Assembly: GCF_000189635.1 (NCBI RefSeq)
Contig: NW_002476157.1
Span: 372,001-436,000 of the forward strand
Source: Tetrahymena thermophila SB210
Lineage: Eukaryota > Ciliophora > Oligohymenophorea > Hymenostomatida > Tetrahymenidae
Direction: 5' to 3'
DNA: 64,000 bases
Numbering within the stretch: the first letter of the stretch is position 1; each line of letters starts with the position of its first letter. The notes beneath the pieces are model-generated. The model did no database searches. It was not told where the DNA came from and saw only the letters and a program-made list of their open reading frames with translations. The position numbers were made by a program, and so were the translations under genes. Of this stretch, positions 12,527-25,500 are shown one piece after another.

Positions 12527-13960
12527 ATGGAGAAGGAAGAAGAAAAGAAAGGAGGAGACGATTCAAAACAGAGTGTAGTTGATGAATAGGAATCTGACTA
12601 CTCTGTCATGAGCAGCCTCTATAAAGATGCGAAACTCACATAGGGTTTTTTTGGAAAAAATTAAGAAGTGAATCACTTAACAATGATATTAAACTCAATT
12701 CATCACTTTTCAGGAAGAGAAGAAGACTATGAAAATTTTTACAATCGATATGTAAATGACTACGATATAGAAATAGAAAGTCAATAGACTCCATGCTTAG
12801 ATATAACTGACAAAAACTGGTAAAATTACTCGAACAATAAAGAAAACTATCAGAAATTTTAGTAGTATTTTGGGTCTAAATGGGAGCTAATGGGAAAGAA
12901 AAACATTCTTAAAATATACCTACCTGTTTTGACTAAAAATCCTTCATGTGGTTTCTTCCATCCACTGATAAAAATGGGACATACTTGTTATTTAGAGGAT
13001 ACTACTGAAATAACTAACACACTCTCAGTTTGGGCATGCTGCTATTTTTAGAAGCCAGATTATTTTAATATTGTTACCTTTAAGAAAGGAGATGAAGGTG
13101 AAGGATTAGAAAATATTTTTGATAAGCTTAGAGAATCGAGAGAAATGTAAACACTAGAGTTTATTAGTGGAACGCATGAAGAAAGGATTAACAAGTTGTT
13201 CCAGTCAAAGGAATTTTATCAGTAAATTCTATTCTAATTAATACAATTTTTTTTTTCTATGAAAGATCATTAATGAATAAGATTTTAACTTAGTGCTTGA
13301 ATATACGTAATAAGTTTATGATTGTTTTAATAAATGAGTGACATAATATGAATCTAATATGATCTTATTAAAATTGTGTTTTGTACCATTTTTTTAAAAG
13401 ATTTTTATAAATCCCCAATTAGCATCAAAAAACTATCTAAGAAACTAGAAATTTGCTTAATCAGCTCACTATTCATACTTTAAATTATTTCTATATAAAT
13501 GCATAAATTTCTTTTTTATTTAATGTAAATACATAGTCTTTGTTCTGGCTACTAGAAAAATGATGATACATTGAAACAATTAACAATTTCGGTATGTAGT
13601 TTATACCTAGATAAACCTTGCTTTGCTACTATGCATTTAGTTGAAGCATGTGAAGGTTTGAGATAAACACTACAAATGCTATCTAAGGAAGGTGATAAAG
13701 AAGATGCTATCTTTCAATTTTATTTAGGGATATGTGCAACTTATGTGTCAATAGGTATGCCTAAAGTTAGCAAGCTTATAGCTCCTACTAATCTCCCTCC
13801 ATGGAGCACTATTTATAATAAAACTCTACTTAGCCATGATGAGCATGTATTACTCTTAGTTTATGCATGCACGAAGCTCTATTATATGTACAAGGGTTTC
13901 AAAAATTATGAAATAATTCGATGGGTAGCTGCATCAGAATTGAATTTAACAAAAAACTGA
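12527..13960 (+). CDS. Questin oxidase-like protein (DUF4243 family)
   Basis: Three exons, 12527-13221, 13266-13306 and 13401-13960, total 432 codons with the stop, giving 431 aa, within the usual family size. Features that match the family are an N-terminal NSIHHFSGREEDYENF block, an FFHPLIKMGH segment with conserved His, MHLVEACEGLR, and a C-terminal EHVLLLVYAC motif. Fungal members catalyse Baeyer-Villiger-type ring opening of anthraquinones such as questin. Most homologues elsewhere are uncharacterised, so the substrate here is unknown. The first 35 residues are charged and low in complexity, with no signal peptide. The third exon contains a hydrophobic, less conserved stretch near 13,500 that might hide a small unrecognised intron. 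Confidence 0.8.
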
Positions 13961-15151
13961 ATGAAAAAGAAGAAGAAGAAGAAAAAATTGGAAATGCTAT
14001 TAAAATAGATATCGCCTAATCAATTTTTTCAAACTTAAAACAAAAGATATTTTTTTAATTTTACTTCAAATGTAGTAATAAAAATCATATCCACGCTTAC
14101 TTTAATTAGAAATTAAAATTCTAAATTAGATTAAATATAATTTCGCGAGATTACCAAATTATTGTTTGGTATTTATTTTAAGCAGAGTGGTGTTTTAATT
14201 TACAAATTCAATTTCATATAAAAGAAATTTATATCTTGAGGGGGATTAAATGTGTGTAAAAATATAAATCATAACTTTAATTATGTCAAAAAAATTTTAA
14301 CTGTATTTATTTAGTTTAATATATTTCAATTATAAAAGAAATTGCAGCCAAAAGGTACAGACCTCTCGATCTCTTTATTTATTTCAATTAATTTTTTTAG
14401 GTTGCACGAATTTTATTTTGATTAAATTACCGGCCATCTGGTATGAAGAAAATTGTAAAATTAAAGTAAAACATGTGAGAGCTCCTTTCTTTTTATAAAT
14501 ATAAGTAAAAACTTATTAGAAGTAAAAATAGCAAATTAAAGTGAATTAGTACAACTTAACCTTAAATTTTAATTAGCACATCTCTATATAAATGTATGTA
14601 AGAGTATGTATGATAAATAAATAATAAAATGCTTAATTAAAATTTTATTATTAGCTGATTATTTTTATACATTAAATTAGCTTGTTGATTTTGTCTTTCT
14701 TTTTTCACTCATAAATTTCAATACCTTGTTTATCCGTTATTTTCATGAATTTAATATGGCAATTTTTATAATTAGTAAGTGAATTAATAAATGAACTAAT
14801 AAATGAATTATATATAATTTAATGCAATTAATAAATAATTGGTAATATTTTTTGTTAAGTTACATATGATAATTTTAATATATATTTTTATTGAATAATT
14901 GAGAGTTAAGATTTAATAGAAGATAGAGATTTAGATAGTTATTTACTTTGTTAGTTAGTTAGACAGATGAAATTTTGATTTTTTTTGTTATTGCTTATTT
15001 GATTGATTGCTTGCTGACAATTTTATTAATATATTTATTTATTTGATAAAGATATTTTTGAAAACATTAAATCAAGGTCAATTAAATTTGGATGATATTA
15101 CCAAATATTTATTTTCTTGACTATAGCACAACATATTTTTTTTTTTTTTTT
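13961..15151. other. Convergent intergenic region
   Basis: Space between the 3' ends of the questin-oxidase-like gene (plus) and the PLP enzyme gene (minus). It includes a GC-richer patch near 14,340-14,480 with no open frame or recognisable RNA fold. A poly-T run of about 20 nt lies just beyond the stop codon of the minus-strand gene. Confidence 0.5.
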
Positions 15152-16174
15152 TCATTATTTAATGTCTTCAAGTTGAGGATTGTTAATTCCTTCGAATCCA
15201 TTTTATTCAAGCCAAGCTTGGCTATATATTTTAGAAAGGTATTTAACACCAGCATCTGGGCAAACAGTCACAATAGTTGCAGGTCCATCTAAAGTAGAAG
15301 CTAATTTGAGAGCTGCTGCTACGTTCAAACCAGAACTACCGCCAACCATCAAACCTTCAAACTTTGTAAGTTTATAGCAGGTTTCAAAAGCAGTCTTATC
15401 GTCCATTTATACGCATTGATCAATTAAATCAATATCCATAGCAAGAGGAATAGTATCTTTACCTACACCTTCTACTTAGAACTTTCCAGGAGTAATAAGT
15501 TCACGAGTCTTCCAATATTGGTAAAAGACACTGCCATAAGGATCAGCTAAAACAGTCTAAACTCTTCCTTCGCTTACCTCCTTAAGATATTTAGAAGTTC
15601 CAGAAATAGTACCTCCAGTAGAACCAGCAGCAACGAAATAATCAATATTACCTGAAGTTTAATTCCAGATTTCTGGTCCTAGGGAGTTATAGTAAGCAAG
15701 AGGATTTAAAGGGTTATCATATTAATCAATATCATAATAATCGGGATTAGCTTTACACATGTTAGTAGCCATATTCATATAATGGTCAGGAGAGTCAGCA
15801 GAAACGTTTGAAGGTCCAACAATAACTTCAGCTCCAAAGGCTTTAGGAGCATCTTATTTCTCCTTACTACATTTAGTATTAGTAATAACCTTGCATTTGT
15901 ATCCTCTTTAAGCAGCAATAAAGGCTACTGAACAAGCAGTGTTACCAGAAGAGGCAGCAACTACAGTCATTCCTTTTCTAAGTTTACCTTCAGATTCAGC
16001 TGTATCGAAAATATATTTAGCGATTCTATCTTTGATAGATCCAGTAGGGTTCATGTATTCGGCTTTGACATAAATCTTGATTCCCTTTTCACGATAAGGA
16101 TTGATTTTTTTCAATTCAATAAGGCCAGTGTTGCCAATCATTTGTTCAATAGTGTCTCCGTTTCTTTGTCTCAT
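15152..16174 (-). CDS. PLP-dependent cysteine synthase / cystathionine beta-synthase catalytic core
   Basis: Intronless 340-aa enzyme of fold-type II PLP family. The N-terminal region has MIGNTGLIELKK, then NPTGSIKDR, whose Lys forms the Schiff base with PLP. SSGNTA follows (substrate carboxylate loop), then AGSTGGTISG (phosphate-binding loop), and GGSSGLNVA near the C-terminus. It either condenses O-acetylserine with sulfide (cysteine synthase) or serine with homocysteine (CBS). The protein stops right after the catalytic domain, so no C-terminal CBS-pair regulatory domain and no N-terminal haem domain exist. Sequence alone does not separate the two activities. Its codon use is more balanced than in its neighbours, as in highly expressed ciliate genes. 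TAA in-frame codes Gln, including the residue before the TGA stop. Confidence 0.93.
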
Positions 16175-19100
16175 TTGGATTTAGAATATGTTTGTATGTA
16201 TTTAATATTAGATTTAGATTTAGGATAAGTAGGGTTTCAGTCTTTTGTTTGTTCAATCAATGAAATCGGTTGAGTGATTAATTAAGATTGTGAAGTATAA
16301 ATTAGTAGATCTTAAAAAAAGATATATTTTTTGATTTTTTTGATGATAAATATCCTTTCTTTTTTTAAAAGGCTTTTTTTTTAATTTGCTTTTTTTTTGT
16401 TTGATTTTAATTACAATTATTTTGGTACGCCTTTTAGGTGAATATATATAGGCAGTAATTGGTCTACTAAAACTTTGCTTTTTTGAGTATACCCAAATTG
16501 AAAGGCAATTTAGAAAATACTAAGGCAATTATTATTCAAAAATGAATGAATTAGGTAGAGATAAAAAATAAAATGATGAATTAAATGACGAATAAATACA
16601 ACTAAAATGAATTTAATGGAATTAAAATTATTATTTTTACTGATTTTTTTTGTGTAAAAAATGCTTTAAATATTGCTAAATAATACATAGTACAATTTTT
16701 TTCAAATGATTTTTAGACAATTATTTACACCTCTAACTTTTTTAATTCAAAATCATGTACTATTTTGACTAGAAATTTCATGTATCAAATAAACTAGTAT
16801 TTTTAAAGAATAAGTTTTTATTAATACAATTAGAATCAAAAAATTTAAATAAAAATTAAATATAAAAGTCAGTATGATACGTGAACAAACCGTCAATTTA
16901 AGAAGTCCTTGTAATACTTTAAGAATCACCACTATGTACAATTATGGTATGACGCAATCAACTAAAAAACATACTCATAATATCTAACATAATTAATTAT
17001 ATTCTTTTATTAACATTTTCAATGACAATTAATATCTTTTGTCATATTAAGCTTGACTTTCAAAATAATGAAATCATATACCATCAATTAAGGTGATCTT
17101 TTTTATTAATCTCGTCAAATTTTAGGGCCCCGTTCATAAATTTATTTACATCTCGAACAAAATAAAAAATAAAAATTATAATCAAGGCTATTTGTAAGGT
17201 ATCACGTAAAAATTGTGTGTATTTTCGAAACATCAAGAGAAAAACTTAAATTGTTAATCAATTAATTCATTTAATTCTATCTTTAGTGAGCAGAATTTCT
17301 AATCATGAAAATATATTTATAGTTTTTTATTATGAAAACTAAAACAATTTATTTTGCTTTTAATAGAACATTACTCAAAAATACTAAAAATATAAAAGGA
17401 CATAAATGAAAATTCAAATATAATGCTTGAAAAAGTATTTTGAATTTTCAGAGTTATTTATTTGTTAAAAGACAGACAAAAAAAGCTTATTAAGAGCTAA
17501 AGGAAGAGTTATATAATGGCAATATTTTTGTTTACTCTTCTCACAGATTAATTTTTTATTTCAGACTTTGTCTGTTATTAATCACAATACTATCTTATAA
17601 AAGTTCAAATTTGCAAAGAAATATCATCTTCCCCACTATTTTTTATCACTTTCTAATTATCTTTTTTCTTTAATAACTTTACTTTCTGTTTTAGTTTTGC
17701 AAATGAATACTTACACTAAACACAAATTAAAACCATAATCAACTCAACCTTCCTCAAAATATTATAAAAACTCTTTTTCCTCCCCAAATTCACTTTTTTA
17801 AGGCAAGCAATCTTTACTTTATTTCTTCAAAAAATTAATAAACTCCTACCTTTCTTATTTTAGAACAATTAAAAACAATCTGATAAAATCTATTTGAGAC
17901 ACTAAGTTCAACTGAAATTTTGTTTATTTTTACGTTAATGGAGTAATTCAGTCTATTTTGGTGAGGATTATGGCTATTTACATAGTTTTTACTAAAGTCT
18001 TCATTTTTAATAGCTATTTTTATAAAAGATTTTTATTTTTCCCTTTAATTAAATATTGGTATTGCTTGATAAATTTACAATGCGACATTAATAAAGCATG
18101 ATTTAGGTTACTAATTTATATTGATTAAATTTTGGGGAAATTTTTAATTTTTCAAAGTAATATAAATATCCTATCATTTATAACAAACAATTTTCAAATT
18201 AATTTATTTGATTTAAGTTAAGCCTAAAACCTAAATTAAATTAATTTGCATGGCAATCAAAATTTAAGGATATAAAATAAAAGAAATACTGCACTTTACT
18301 TTAACCTGCTTATATTTGCTCCAAAATATAATTAACACATAAGACATTAATTCTGAACAATAATTTCTTAAAAAAATTAAATAACTTGATTGTAATTATA
18401 CAGATAGATTGTTACTTATTTTGATTTCAAAACCTGAAAAATATCTCTTTTTCTAAATTTAGTTTGAAATGCTATATAATTAATTACATTAATATTTGAA
18501 TTACTAATAGATATTTTTTTTTAATTTACCAAAAATAAAACGATCTATAATAGTTAAATCTTTTATTTATTTAAAAAAAATATTGATAATTATTAATTAA
18601 GACAAGAGATGTTGTCATTTATCAATTTTTTTAAGCCTTGATATACATTTAATTTTATTTAATATTTTTTCATGTAATATTCAATTAAACTCCTTATATT
18701 TTTTAAACAATCTAATTGTAAAGCTCAAAGTAAACTTTTTTGAAGCACTAATAATTCTTTTACCAAGTGTTACGTCAACAAAAGTAAATGTAAATTAAAT
18801 TTTGATTTTCTAAATTCTATTTTTGTAACTCTCATATTTAGCAAAAGAAATTAAAATGTAAAGAGTTCTGATTTCTCAATTAATTAAGGGTTTATATTAC
18901 AAATATTATATGTAGTTAATCCTCATTAATTAAGACCAAAAAAAAACATTTTTTTAATATTCTGGCCTTTAATATATTTATATTTATAATTTTTTTTAAA
19001 AAGGCTTTTATTTATATAAAAGGACAAAAGTGAAGAATGCAAAATTGCCAATTTATTTAATTGATGAGAAATATTGTTAAAATAAAGTAATTAAATAAAA

Positions 19101-22100
19101 TAAATTCAAGGTAAAAAAGAAATGTAACATCTTAGTATTTAAATGAAATTTTAAGATAAAATTATATTAGTTATAAAATTTGTACTTTTTTTCTACTTCA
19201 AAGTAGCAATTTTTGTGTAAAAATAAGAAATATTTAACATTCGTTAAAAATTATATAAAAGAATTGAATAATTTATAGATGTAATAATAATAGTAAATTT
19301 ACATATCTATCTCAGAAGTATTTATGTAATTCTTTTATTATTCTTTAAAAATTTTTATTATTATAATAATAACAATAAAATAATTAACTATTATTTTTAT
19401 ATGATAGATGTTCTATATTTCACATTATCTTTAAAAATTAAAATAGGTTTTGATTTTAAATTATTTAATAAATCATTTTCGTTTAAAAATTTTATTTGAT
19501 TTGCCAATTTTTAGTTAACAACTTTAAATATTATTATATTTTGTTTTTCAAATATGATGATTCCTTCGTATTCTATTTTTTGAAGTCATCAATCATTCTA
19601 TTACTTACTTGTACTATATATTCATAAATAAAATAACTTATTTTAGAATATTCAAATTAATTTTAGTAAAAAAATCATTTTATAAATAATTTTACAATTA
19701 ATTATCTTCTAATTAAAAGAATGAATGAATGTTTTGTTTTATGTAAAATTTTTAACTTAAAAAACTTTTAGGTGAAAAAATAGATTATCTTTTTCTCAAA
19801 TTAAAAAATAAAAAAAATCAAATTTAGTTAATAATAAAAATAAATATCAACTTTAAGCAAATAAATTTTAACTCAAAGAAATGGTTTTAGGATATTTTTA
19901 TTTTAAACAAATCTTTGTCAAAAATATTTCATTCTTAAAACATAAATTATTTATTTAAATAAATTAATTAATAAAAATTCAATAATTATTAAAATTCGAT
20001 TTAATTTATTTATTTATAAAATTTTTTAAATGAGAACTAAAACAAATTTAAATGATTTAATTCATATTATTTGATAATTAAAATAAAACTTGTTAAATAA
20101 AATATTGACTGAAATATATTGCAAATTGTTTAATATACTTACAACGTATAATACAAATAAATAATTATAATTAATTTTAAATATATTAATTTTGTTTAAT
20201 TCGTTTCACTAAGGTGTAGCTTATTGATTTGGGGAGTTGCAATTATTTAATGTTCAGTTTAATTTTAATTGACATATATTTATAATATTTTTAATCATTA
20301 GTAAATGTAATTCAAATTTTAATTTAAAAAATTTTAGCTATTTATCAAATTAATCAAAATATTTTTAAAAATTAATTATTCAAATAGTTTATTTTCTAAA
20401 TTGATTTGAAAACTATGATTTTATAGATTTCAAGTAAAATTATAATGATTTGATATTTAAAGTATATAATCATTAATTCAACAAATAAATTTATTAAATA
20501 TTTATAACCAGTCGCCTAATTAAAATCTAGTGGTTTGGATATTACTGAGTTTAAAATTAAATAAAAATATATATGAAATTGTTAGTTCCAAGCTATTTTT
20601 TGTTTAATTCGTTTTTATTTATGATAAATTTTTGTGTTATGGGTTTTATTACCTTACCTAAAATGTCAAAGAAAAAAAGCTTACTTGGTTTTACAGCATT
20701 CAAAAAACTTATCAAAGATAATTTAATTTGTTTATTTAAAAAGAAATGAAAAAGTTAATATAAATTTAAATTTCAAAAAAACTTTTAAATAAATAAATAT
20801 AAAATTAATCAAATGATAATTCATAATATGTGTAAAGAAAATTTGTGATTAATTCCTGGCCTTTAACATAATAAAAAAAAAATTGATTTGTTTTTATTTG
20901 GTAAAAAGAAAGATTTATGTTAAGAATAATCTTTAAAATAAAATACCCAAAAAATTTAAAGCTAAAGAAAATTGATTCTAAAAGAATCAAAAAATATTAA
21001 GACAATAAATGTAAAAATAATGATAATATTTTATTTTTTATTCTTTTTAAAAAATATTTATAATAAATAATAAATAATTAGTGAGTACTACTCTCATAAA
21101 AAATCATTTAAATCTAAATGCTAAAATAATTATATTTGATAGATTTTTTTTCATGAATTTTATATAAATATTAATATTTTTATAAACATAAAGTTGTCCT
21201 TTTGCTCTTATAAAATTTAATTTAAATAAATATTGTTTATTTAACTATCGTAAATATCTTGTTTATAATAACATCCTATTCTACTTTTTAAAATCTAATA
21301 AATATTAAAATATTATCTTGCTTTTTACCTTTTTTAGAAAAGAGTTTTTAACATTTCTTCATTATTTTTCTATTTATTATGTAATTTTATAATTTTTTTA
21401 TTTCAATATTACCAAAATAATTTTAAGTTAACTCTAATCTTTATAAATAAAATAAACTCAATTTTTCGTTATTTTTCTATTTTTAATATTTTCAGACTTG
21501 CTTTCTTAAATTTAAATTTAGTTAAAGTTTTAATTCCTGAGTCTTTTCATAAATTTTATTTTTATTAAAGTTATGATTGTCCTGCTATTATACAAAATTT
21601 AATTTAAAATTTATTGTTTAGCTGATTGATACAATAATATTTTTTTATAATGTTCTTTTAAATTAATTCTTAAATTATACAAAATATGAAATATTAAAAA
21701 GATATGTTGATTCTTATTCAAAATAATTTTATCTGTTGAAAATTTTTATTTTTAAATACCTTAGTTTATTACTTAATTTTTGAATCTTTTTTTATAGTAA
21801 ATTATTGTTATAAATAAGTTTCTATTTTTAGCTATTTTTCTATTTTAATTTGTTATATCTTGCTTTACTAAAATTTAAAAACTTTACAAGTTTTTGATTT
21901 GAGATAAAATACTACCTATTTGTTTACTTTTAAACTTGATTTTTAATAATCAAACTAATTATTTGCTGTTTTCATTTAAAAGCAATTTAGTTAACAAGGT
22001 TAGGAGTAAATATTTGAAATAGAAAGTTTCGATTGAATTTAAAAATTTCTAGAAAATAGAACAATGTGTAAAAGAGTACTTAAAGTATTTCTTTACTTTT

Positions 22101-22569
22101 TATATTTATATTTTGCTAAATATTTAAAAATGATGAATTTACTATTAAATAATATCTAGAGAAATAAAATATATTACGCATTTAATTATCACAATACAAA
22201 AATATTTTAATTTAATATGATAATAAAAAATAATTTTACATTTGAATATTTTTGTTTTTTAGTTACTTTTTAGCTTATTTTAAATTCATTTTTTCAGAAT
22301 ATTTAAAAAAGAAATGATAAATATGAAATTAGTAAAGAAAAATAATATCAATAAATATATTAAGGAAATTGCAATTCATGTAGTAAGATAGTAATCACGT
22401 CGTGTATTGAGTAACCTTAAATTCTTAAATTTGATTAAAATCAATCTCTCATAAACATATTTAATTAAGAATTAGTGAAATCAAATTACGAAAATAATAA
22501 TTTAATATTTTTTAAAATAAGAATAGCTTAAACATATATAATCGATTAAACTGAAAGCATATATAAAAA
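16175..22569. other. 6.4-kb gene-poor AT-rich region
   Basis: Between divergent start codons of the PLP enzyme (minus) and the first ABC transporter (plus). Most is very AT-rich with A/T runs and no conserved protein. The least AT-rich part is 17,450-18,150, where a frame from 17,516 to 18,124 (202 codons) and an overlapping one from 17,703 to 17,897 lack TGA. Their Phe/Leu/Gln-rich composition looks like open noise in pyrimidine-rich DNA rather than a gene. No tRNA or structured RNA is recognised. Confidence 0.6.
17516..18124 (+). CDS. Doubtful hypothetical frame, 202 codons
   Basis: Open under the ciliate code from an ATG at 17516 to a TGA ending at 18124. The product would be Phe-, Leu- and Gln-rich without recognisable motifs. 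It overlaps a second open frame (17703-17897) in another phase, and both lie in a locally pyrimidine-rich patch. With TGA as the only stop, frames of this length arise by chance in DNA of this composition, so I list it only so that it can be tested. Confidence 0.12.
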
Positions 22570-25500
22570 ATGGAAGAAAAGTCATTATAAAACTTAGAAA
22601 AACCCACTTAAAATTATGAAGATTAAGAAGTGGCAGATGGTAAAATACCATTTTGGCATCTATTTAAACTAGCATCGAAAACTGATATCATTTTAGTTGT
22701 TTTAGGAAGCTTAGCTTCTGTTATAAATGGTTGTCTGTAGCCACTTTTTGGTCTACTATTTGGTGAAATGGCATAAAAATTTAGCCCTGGATATAGCGCC
22801 GATGCAGTTGTGGATAACTGCAGGACTATTGCATTATGGTTTGTTGGAATTGGAGCAAGTAATTTTTTTTTAGTTGATAATTTTGATCTCATCATAATGG
22901 TAGAGATAAGAGGATAAAATATGCCTACATCTTTTAATAATTTTGTTAAGTATATATCAAACTTTACTATTTTTATATTAAAAGTATCATTTATACTTTC
23001 AATCTTTATGATGTACTTTTGGATCAGCGTGGGTTAGAGATAGGCAATAAAATTTAGATTAGAGTACTTTAAGTCTTTGCTCAAATAAGAAGTAGGTTAT
23101 TTTGATTAAATTTAGGCAAATGAGCTTTCATCTAAAGTATCTACTGAATGCTTCAAAATATAGTCAGCATTGGGAGAAAAAACATGCATCTTTATTTATT
23201 CATTGAGTATGTTTATTGGTAGTCTTATAATAGCCTTTATTAGGGGATGGCAAATTGCTCTTGTGGCAATTGCTGTAACACCACTTATAGCTTCAGCAGG
23301 CTACTTTGACTAATGGGTTTCAGAAGGAATTGTAAAAAAGACAAGCTCAGCCTATTCATCTGCAGGAGGTATATCTGAGTAGGCCATAAGCGCTATTAGA
23401 ACAGTAAAAGGTTTAAATGGTTAAGATTTTGAATAAAATAAATATTAAAGCATGATCAAGAAAGCATTCTAAGTCTCTTTAAAGTTTTCTATCTATGAAG
23501 GTGTTGGATTAGGTAAATCATTAATTTATTTATCTTACTCAATAAATAATAAAAAATATCACACAGAAAAATTGTATCAAATAGGTTATTAGTATTTATT
23601 TGATGTAATAGTCAATAATTGAACTATTTTTATATTTACCAAAAGATTTTTAAACTAATTAATTTTGAATAATTCTCTTTACTTAAAAAGGACTTTAAAA
23701 TATGATGTTTTTCTTTGATTTTGCTTTGACTTTTTGGGTAGGATCTAAATTTATTGAAGACGAAGTTTATAATCATAATTAAGGAAGAAGCTATAATTTT
23801 TCTGATGTATTAACTGCATTTTTAGCAATTATGATGAGCAGCTTCGAATTAGGCTAAGCTATGAACTCTATTAAGGCTTTCACTCAGGCTCGTCAAGCTG
23901 GATTTAACATGTTTTAAGTAAATAAATTAGCCAGTTAATTGATTTTTTAAATTAGATGTTTAAATTATTTGCTTACAATCAAATTAATTTTTAATATTGC
24001 TTAAAATTACCATTCAATATTTAAAATTTTTTCAATAATTAAATAAAAAGATATTAAATAGAAAATCTAAAGTAGATTTAAATGAGAACGGTATTGACTT
24101 AACTAAAAAATAAATCAATGGAGAAATTAAATTTGAAAATGTAGATTTCTCTTACCCTACTCATCTTGATACAAAGATTCTGAAAAATTTAAATATCTCA
24201 ATATAACCTCACAAAAAAACAGCTTTTGTAGGTGAATCAGGAAGGTATTTTACTTAATCCTCTTCTAAAATAGGATGTATTTAAATTTTATTTTTTTCAA
24301 AATTAGTGGAAAATCAACTATAGTTTAGCTCATAGAGAGATTTTATGACCCATAATTTGGCAATATTTATTTGGATGGTGTCAATCTAAAGGACTTTAAA
24401 TTAACTTCTCTTCGTTAATCTATCGGATATGTAGGATAAGAACCCGTTCTTTTTGCTACTACTATTAGAGAAAATCTATTATATGGTAAAAGAGATGCAA
24501 CTGAAGAACAAATGATTGAAGCTCTCAAATAGGCAAACGCTTGGTAATTTATTGAAAAATTAGAGAAAGGTTTAGATACTTATGTTGGTACATCTGGTGC
24601 TTAATTCTCAGGAGGCTAAAAGTAGCGTATTAGCATTGCAAGAGCTATTTTAAAAAATCCAAAAATTCTTTTGCTTGATGAAGCTACTAGTGCTTTAGAC
24701 CGTAAAAATGAAGCTCAAATTTAAAGCACTTTAGACTCTGTTTCTAAAGGATTAACAACCATCGTTGTAGCCCACAGACTATCAACAATACAAAATTCAG
24801 ATGAAATAATTGTTTTAGATAAAGGAGTAGTCGTTGAAAGAGGAACTCATGATGATTTATTAAAAAACAATGGTGCTTATTTTAAATTTGTAGAAAAATA
24901 AAAAATAATAGAAAAAGAGCAAGAAAAATAAGCTGCTCATAACAATAAAACTTTATGTTTGCTGGGAGAAACATAATCAAGATTAGCATCTTAGTCTTCT
25001 TAAACTCTAAATACAGAACAAGAATTTTTAATGAAGCAGGAAAGTTAAAATTAGAATTGCTAAAAATTGATTTAGCAATTTTAAAACTTGAATAATATTA
25101 AAGAAGAAGATGATGATAATGATGATGAAGAAGCCTAAAATAAAGCAATAAGAAGTTCTTTTAGCAGCTAAACTTAAAACACCCCAAAACAAATAGAGAT
25201 AGTAGAATAAAATATTATTGATTTATAGAATATTTAGAATACAAATGTGAAGTAAGCCTAAGAAAAGACAAACGATTAAGGTATTATGAAAAGACTTTTT
25301 TCTTATAATGAGAAATAAACCATCAATTATGTGCTTGGTTTTCTTTTTGCTATTGGCAATGGAGTTTGTTATCCTTTCAGTGGGTACGTGCTTGGTAAAA
25401 TCAGTGATGTGTTGCTTGATAGAACAAGAAGTGATTTTAGAGAACAAAGCAATTTGTAAAGTCTTTATTTTTTGATTTTGGGTTTAGCATAACTCTTGAC

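Noticed and set aside
15180-15400. Plus-strand frames opposite the PLP enzyme
   Set aside because: Shadows of a strongly conserved minus-strand enzyme.
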